From Streptomyces glomeratus (GTDB taxonomy: Bacteria; Actinomycetota; Actinomycetes; Streptomycetales; Streptomycetaceae): a stretch of DNA of 64,000 nt. The notes under the pieces were generated by a model that was given only the letters and a program-made list of their open reading frames with translations, was not told the origin of the DNA and did no database searches. The stretch is taken from the NCBI RefSeq assembly GCF_021462825.1, contig NZ_JAKEEB010000012.1:62001-126000 (forward strand), read 5' to 3'. The number at the start of each line of letters is the position of its first letter. The first letter of the stretch is position 1. Both the position numbers and the translations under genes were made by a program. Shown piece after piece: positions 59,760 to 64,000 of the stretch.

Positions 59760-60922
59760 GCAAGGAGCCCGTGGCCGTCACCGGCATCGGCCAGACCAGG
59801 CACGTCGCGGCACGCCGGGACGTGTCGATCGCCGGGCTCGTCCGGGAGGCGGCCCGAAGGGCACTGGACGACGCCGAGCTGACCTGGTCCGACATCGACG
59901 CCGTGGTCATCGGGAAGGCCCCCGACTTCTTCGAGGGCGTCATGATGCCGGAGCTGTACCTCGCCGACGCGCTCGGCGCGGTCGGCAAGCCCATGCTCCG
60001 GGTGCACACGGCCGGATCAGTCGGCGGCTCCACCGCGCTCGTCGCCGCGAACCTCGTCGCGGCCCGCGTCCACGGCACCGTGCTGACCCTCGCGTACGAA
60101 AAACAGTCCGAGTCCAACGCGATGTGGGGCCTGTCGTTGCCGATCCCCTTCCAGCAGCCGCTGCTGGCCGGCGCCGGCGGATTCTTCGCGCCGCACGTCC
60201 GCGCGTACGTGCGGCGCAGCGGGGCCCCTGACACGATCGGCTCCCTGGTCGCCTACAAGGACCGGCGCAACGCGCTGAAGAACCCGTACGCACACCTCCA
60301 CGAGCACGACATCACCCTGGAGAAGGTGCAGTCCTCACCCATGCTGTGGGACCCGATCCGCTACTCGGAGACCTGTCCGTCCTCCGACGGCGCCTGCGCC
60401 ATGGTGCTCACCGACCGCGCCGGGGCGGCCCGTTCGCCCCGGCCCCCCGCGTGGCTGCTCGGCGGGGCCATGCGCAGCGAGCCGACCCTGTTCGCGGGCA
60501 AGGACTTCGTGTCACCGCAGGCCGGCAAGGACTGCGCCGCCGACGTCTACCGGCAGGCGGGTATCGCCGACCCGCGCCGGGACATCGACGCGGTGGAGAT
60601 GTACGTGCCCTTCTCCTGGTACGAGCCGATGTGGCTGGAGAACCTCGGCTTCGCCGAGGAGGGCGAGGGCTGGAAGCTCACCGAGTCGGGAGTGACCGAA
60701 CTCGACGGCGATCTGCCCGTCAACATGTCCGGGGGCGTGCTCTCCACGAATCCCATTGGCGCCTCCGGCATGATCCGCTTCGCCGAAGCGGCCCTCCAGG
60801 TGCGCGGCCAGGCCGGAGAACACCAGGTGGAGGGGGCCCGCAGGGTGCTCGGGCACGCCTATGGAGGCGGCTCCCAGTTCTTCTCCATGTGGCTGGTCGG
60901 CGACCGGCCGCCGACCTCCTGA
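59756..60922 (+). CDS. SCP-x/lipid-transfer-type thiolase 2 (Ltp3-like)
   Basis: A 388-residue thiolase-fold protein. VAVTGIGQTRHVAARRDVSI begins the fold, RVHTAGSVGGSTALVAANLV lies at the active-site position (with His-Thr in place of Cys), PYAHLHEHDITLEKVQ follows, and NMSGGVLSTNPIGASGMIRF plus GHAYGGGSQFFSMWLV form the C-terminal loops. Size matches Rv3523 (Ltp3, 394). ATG 59756 overlaps the upstream stop (ATGA). It is likely a heteromer with thiolase 1 and the OB-fold protein for side-chain release from an acyl-CoA. A hairpin ends the operon. Confidence 0.85.
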   Translation: MSKEPVAVTGIGQTRHVAARRDVSIAGLVREAARRALDDAELTWSDIDAVVIGKAPDFFEGVMMPELYLADALGAVGKPMLRVHTAGSVGGSTALVAANLVAARVHGTVLTLAYEKQSESNAMWGLSLPIPFQQPLLAGAGGFFAPHVRAYVRRSGAPDTIGSLVAYKDRRNALKNPYAHLHEHDITLEKVQSSPMLWDPIRYSETCPSSDGACAMVLTDRAGAARSPRPPAWLLGGAMRSEPTLFAGKDFVSPQAGKDCAADVYRQAGIADPRRDIDAVEMYVPFSWYEPMWLENLGFAEEGEGWKLTESGVTELDGDLPVNMSGGVLSTNPIGASGMIRFAEAALQVRGQAGEHQVEGARRVLGHAYGGGSQFFSMWLVGDRPPTS

Positions 60923-60924
60923 GC

Positions 60925-60960
60925 GCGTCCGGCCCCGACGCCCTGTCGGCCGGGGGACGC
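60925..60960 (+). terminator. terminator of the thiolase operon
   Basis: Imperfect hairpin with outer arms GCGTCC / GGACGC and inner arms CCGAC / GTCGG around GCCCT, just after the thiolase stop. Confidence 0.5.
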
Positions 60961-61005
60961 GCTCGCTAGGCTGGCCGCGGACGACGAACCGGGAGGAGCA
61001 CGGAC

Positions 61006-61248
61006 GTGGCCGAGAGCACCATCCAGCAGCACCCGCTCGCGGGCTGGGACAAGCCGGAGCTGGACCTGAGCAACGCCGACTGGCAGTCCGGCAGCCGCGG
61101 GCTCGGAGATGTCCAGATCGCCTTCGTCGAAGGCTTCATCGCGATGCGCAACAGTGGCCGCCCCGAGAGTCCTTCCCTGATCTTCACCCCGGCGGAGTGG
61201 GGCGCGTTCGTGTCGGGGGCACGGGAGGGTGAGTTCGACCTCACCTGA
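61006..61248 (+). CDS. DUF397-like small protein
   Basis: An 80-residue protein. DWQSGSRGLGDVQIAFVEGF and SLIFTPAEWGAFVSGAREGE follow the DUF397 outline (W.kSS.S...g.CVEVA, then F...W..F...vr.GE). The usual Cys is absent. DUF397 proteins are frequent in Streptomyces and often pair with XRE-type regulators (BldB/WhiJ network). No such partner is adjacent here, so it is an orphan. GTG 61006 follows GGGAGGAG. Confidence 0.8.
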   Translation: MAESTIQQHPLAGWDKPELDLSNADWQSGSRGLGDVQIAFVEGFIAMRNSGRPESPSLIFTPAEWGAFVSGAREGEFDLT

Positions 61249-61379
61249 GTCCACCGCTCACGGCCTCTCCTCCCAGTCCGGAATTTCCGGACACGCGGCC
61301 GTGGAAACCGTCCCGGGGCCGCCGTCTGCGCCAGGCTGGCCCCGGAACGTTCACAGCTGCGTGCCGGAGGCGACATTCC

Positions 61380-62297
61380 ATGACCACCCTGCCGGTCGTC
61401 GCGGCCATCGACGGGTCGGACGACAGCCTGCGCGCCCTGGACTGGGCGCTGACCGCGGCCCGGCTGCGCACGGCACCTCTGCGCGTGGTCCACGCACGCC
61501 AGTACGCGCCCTGGACGCAGTCCGACGAGCCGGTCGCGGGCGCCCCGGAGCCGGCCGGGGATCCCGTGCTCGAGCAGGCGCGAGCCCGGCTGGAGAACCG
61601 GGGAACGCGGACGGTCGTGGAGTACATGGCCCCACAGGGCCCGCCGGCTGCGGTCCTGCCCGAACTGGGCTCCGACGCCCAGCTGATGGTGCTCGGCTCC
61701 CGCGGCCGGGGAGGCTTCGCCAGCCTGCTGCTCGGCTCCAACAGCCTCGCGGCGGCCCGCGACGCCCCCTGCCCGGTGGTCGTCGTGCCGCGACCGGGAC
61801 GCGAGGTGCACGAAGGCCCGCCCGTGGCCCCCGGGCCACGGGTCGTCGTGGGCCTGCACATCGACAGCCCCGCGCAGACCGCCCTCGCCTTCGCCTTCGC
61901 GGAGGCCGAGCAGCGGAGCGCCCGGTTGCACGTGATCTCCGCGTACCCGTGGCCCCCGGTGCAGATCTGGCCGGCACCCGGTGAACTCATGCCCCCCGCC
62001 GTCGACGAGAACGTCGTCGAGGACGAGATCCGTACCGAGGCCGCGGCCCTGCTCGCCGTCCACCGGCAACGGCACCCGCACGTCCATGTCGACCTGTCGA
62101 CCCCGCCGGGGGAAGCGGCGGGGCATCTCGTCGCGGCCTCCCAGGACGCGGAACTCGTCGTCGTGGGACGTCACCGCCGCCGGCTCCTCGCGCCCGCCCG
62201 CATGATCGGCTCCGTTACCCAGGCGGTGCTGCTGCACGCGGCGAGCCCGGTCGCGGTGATCCCACCGACGGCGGAGCCCGCCCGGGCCGACGGCTGA
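61380..62297 (+). CDS. tandem universal stress protein
   Basis: A 305-residue protein with two UspA domains. The first (about 1-145) has VVAAIDGSDDSLRALDWALT and the ATP-binding G-x2-G-x9-G-S motif in LGSRGRGGFASLLLGSNSLA followed by PCPVVVVP. The second (about 155-300) has RVVVGLHIDSPAQTALAFAF and VVVGRHRRRLLAPARMIGSV, where the glycines of the ATP motif are lost (RHRRRLL), so only the first domain is likely to bind ATP. A single gene with ATG 61380 behind CGGAGG. Such proteins rise in stress or low oxygen. Confidence 0.92.
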   Translation: MTTLPVVAAIDGSDDSLRALDWALTAARLRTAPLRVVHARQYAPWTQSDEPVAGAPEPAGDPVLEQARARLENRGTRTVVEYMAPQGPPAAVLPELGSDAQLMVLGSRGRGGFASLLLGSNSLAAARDAPCPVVVVPRPGREVHEGPPVAPGPRVVVGLHIDSPAQTALAFAFAEAEQRSARLHVISAYPWPPVQIWPAPGELMPPAVDENVVEDEIRTEAAALLAVHRQRHPHVHVDLSTPPGEAAGHLVAASQDAELVVVGRHRRRLLAPARMIGSVTQAVLLHAASPVAVIPPTAEPARADG

Positions 62298-62463
62298 CGG
62301 CCCCTTCGGCCCGGGGCCGTGGCGCCCCTGACGGCGAGTACGAGAGCGCGCCGAACACCCGTCGCTCATGCCGAACGTCCGACGGAAAAGGCGGATGCCG
62401 TGCGCAACGCCCAGGCCGGGGACCCAGGCCCCGGCTTTCGGCTCGGCCACGTACCATGGCGGC

Positions 62464-62961
62464 ATGTCCTTCCTCCGCCGCCGCAGCGCCACGCCCGCCG
62501 GGCCCGACTTCGACGTACTGGCCATGGATCCGGGGGACTGGCCGGGCAATCTGGGTGCCGGGCTGCTGCCCGCCCCCGACGGCAGCTGCCAGGGCGTGTT
62601 CCTGCGGTACGACCTGTTCGGCGGCCGCGGCACCGCGATGATCATCGGCAATCTGCCGGAGGGCTCCCCGGCCCGCGACGTCACCGAGGGCGAGATCCCC
62701 TTCGAGGTGGCCCAGCTCCTCCTCGCGCTGGGGAACGACGAGGAGGTCACCGTCGTCGGAACCGAGGAGATCCCGGTGATGCAGGGCGACAACCTGCTCA
62801 TCGTGCGCCGCCTCAAGCTCTCGGAGAGCCGGATCTCCTGCGTCCAGTTCGACCGCAGCGACAACGTGCTCGTCACCATCGCCGCCTGGGACCGGCCGAT
62901 CCCCGACGATCTGTACGCGCTGCTGAAGCCGCTGCCCGCGGAGCTCTTCCAGCAGGGCTGA
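62464..62961 (+). CDS. conserved protein of unknown function
   Basis: A 165-residue soluble protein that I cannot assign to a family. SFLRRRSATPAGPDFDVLAM opens the chain; GGRGTAMIIGNLPEGSPARD and EGEIPFEVAQLLLALGNDEE followed by ISCVQFDRSDNVLVTIAAWD look like a compact alpha/beta fold. ATG 62464 has no strong ribosome binding site; a TACCAT box ends eight bases before it (at 62456), so it may be leaderless. A strong terminator follows. Confidence 0.75.
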   Translation: MSFLRRRSATPAGPDFDVLAMDPGDWPGNLGAGLLPAPDGSCQGVFLRYDLFGGRGTAMIIGNLPEGSPARDVTEGEIPFEVAQLLLALGNDEEVTVVGTEEIPVMQGDNLLIVRRLKLSESRISCVQFDRSDNVLVTIAAWDRPIPDDLYALLKPLPAELFQQG

Positions 62962-62973
62962 CCGACCGACGCA

Positions 62974-63012
62974 CGAAGGGCCGGTCCCGCCACCCGCGGG
63001 ACCGGCCCTTCG
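62974..63012. terminator. bidirectional terminator
   Basis: Perfect 17-bp stem CGAAGGGCCGGTCCCGC / GCGGGACCGGCCCTTCG with loop CACCC, between the convergent unknown gene and the amidase. Confidence 0.92.
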
Positions 63013-63023
63013 CCGTATGACGG

Positions 63024-64000
63024 CTACGCGCCCGACGGCAAGGCGCCCGACCGCTCCACCCGGACGTCCGCAGCCCGCACGAACGCCACCCGGTGGCCGA
63101 ACTGGATCTCGTAGTACAGGTCCTCGCCGACCACGACCCGGTGGGAGTCCGTGGTGAAGGTGACCGCGTAGTAGTACTCGCCCGGCACCCGGTCGCCGAT
63201 CACGTACCTCTGGCCCGCAGGCAGGCGATACGGCAGCGGTGACACCGACTGCGCGGGCACCCCATCCGGGTACGCCTCCTTCTCCGGATACGCCCGGCCG
63301 TACACCGGGATGTCCGTGAGGCCGGCCCTGGGCGTCACCACGAGACCGGACGCGTCCACCGCCGTCCGCTGCACCTTCGGGTTGCGGAACCAGGCCCTCT
63401 GGCCCAGATACCAGATCGCCGTCCAGTCCCCGTCACGTCCGGCGACCGCGTACCGCTGGCCGGTGGAGGCCCGTGAGCCCACGTCGTTCACGTCGATCGT
63501 CGAGTCGCCCCCCGAAGGATGCAGCCCGATGTCCTTGATCAGCGGCGAGGCGTCGTCCGGCGCGCTGTACAGGCGCACTTCGCTGGAGCCGTGCGCCGGG
63601 CACGGCACGCCCGGCTGGGCGCAGCCCGTGTACTTCGGCCGGTTCGCCGTGTAGTCCGGCAGGATCGTCACCAGTCCGCCGCCGGGGCCGGCCGTGGTGT
63701 GGAACGGACTGCCGAGCAACTCGAAGTAGTGCCGCCAGTCCCAGTATGGTCCCGGGTCCGTGTGCATGCCGGGGATCGACGAGGTCGTCGGGCCCGGCAC
63801 GTTGTCGTGCCCGAGGATGTGCTGCCGGTCCAGCGGTAGGCCGTACTTCCCGGCGAGGTACCCCACCAGTCGCGCCGACGAACGGTACATCGCCTCGGTG
63901 TACCAGGCGTCCGGGGAGGCGAGGAAGCCCTCGTGCTCGATGCCGATCGACTTGGCGTTGACGTACCAGTTGCCCGCGTGCCAGGCCACGTCCTTCGCCT
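63024..64000 (-). CDS. N-acetylmuramoyl-L-alanine amidase, C-terminal part
   Basis: The frame enters from the right edge; about 325 residues are visible, ending at 63024. The visible N-terminal part is the second half of an Amidase_2 (peptidoglycan recognition-like) domain: VAWHAGNWYVNAKSIGIEHE (Zn-binding His and the E/H motif), ILGHDNVPGP with a further Zn-ligand His, and DPGPYWDW. About 190 residues of beta-rich sequence follow (STGQRYAVAGRDGDWTAIWY, WFRNPKV, a type of cell-wall-binding or SH3-like module). The protein probably carries a signal peptide beyond the edge. It hydrolyses the amide between muramic acid and L-alanine. Confidence 0.88.
   Translation of the reverse strand, partial: AKDVAWHAGNWYVNAKSIGIEHEGFLASPDAWYTEAMYRSSARLVGYLAGKYGLPLDRQHILGHDNVPGPTTSSIPGMHTDPGPYWDWRHYFELLGSPFHTTAGPGGGLVTILPDYTANRPKYTGCAQPGVPCPAHGSSEVRLYSAPDDASPLIKDIGLHPSGGDSTIDVNDVGSRASTGQRYAVAGRDGDWTAIWYLGQRAWFRNPKVQRTAVDASGLVVTPRAGLTDIPVYGRAYPEKEAYPDGVPAQSVSPLPYRLPAGQRYVIGDRVPGEYYYAVTFTTDSHRVVVGEDLYYEIQFGHRVAFVRAADVRVERSGALPSGA

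Overview
The window is high-GC actinobacterial chromosome, almost certainly Streptomyces or a close relative. The signs are codon bias towards G/C in third positions, many GTG starts, 4-base ATGA/GTGA gene overlaps, a DUF397 protein, DUF6479, Rv1733c-like and ChaB-type small proteins, a SpoIIE-type phosphatase with an RsbW-like domain, GH19 and GH75 secreted hydrolases and a TTA (bldA-type) codon. I saw no rRNA, tRNA, CRISPR array, prophage or intact insertion sequence.

Layout. 1-2.7 kb: amide and amino-acid catabolism (end of asparaginase, aspartate ammonia-lyase, glutaminase). 2.9-9.8 kb: two GT-C mannosyltransferase-like membrane proteins, a D,D-carboxypeptidase convergent with and overlapping the second one, a short Rho paralogue with a pyrimidine-rich leader, a truncated P450 and a GH19 chitinase. 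10-24.4 kb: a methyltransferase, a GntR regulator with a DasR-like operator, a CE7 esterase, a two-gene molybdo-oxidoreductase/flavin reductase unit, a QOR/GNAT pair, MarR, a HemK-like methyltransferase, a FadH-like flavoprotein with PadR, and a large PAS/GAF/PP2C/ATPase phosphatase. 25-31.5 kb: GH75 chitosanase, dhaKLM, type II NADH dehydrogenase, and a cluster of small stress-type proteins carrying three SigB-like promoter matches.

31.5-38.2 kb: acyl-CoA dehydrogenase behind a KstR-like site, an MpaB-family oxygenase, and a TetR/LysR/SDR/NTF2/QOR block. The SDR promoter repeats the TetR gene's operator core. 38.5-46.3 kb: a small catabolic regulon (Baeyer-Villiger monooxygenase, alpha/beta hydrolase, IclR, DUF1330 protein) with four copies of one palindrome, surrounded by transposase remnants and followed by an MFS exporter and a crotonase.

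46.3-60.9 kb: an acyl-CoA/thiolase catabolic island. It holds a phytoene-desaturase-like flavoprotein, a nitronate-monooxygenase-family protein, four acyl-adenylating ligases, a crotonase, a two-OB-fold/zinc-ribbon protein and two SCP-x-type thiolases. Part of it has the order and sizes of the Mycobacterium tuberculosis sterol genes fadD19/echA19 and Rv3521-Rv3523. Two of its operons share an operator for a regulator not encoded nearby. 61-64 kb: DUF397 protein, universal stress protein, a conserved unknown and the C-terminal part of an N-acetylmuramoyl-L-alanine amidase that runs off the window.

Taken together this reads as a chromosomal-arm region rich in oxidative catabolism of hydrophobic or cyclic substrates, cell-envelope enzymes and stress genes, with much local control by dedicated repressors. 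All functions are inferred from sequence motifs read by eye; no database search was run.
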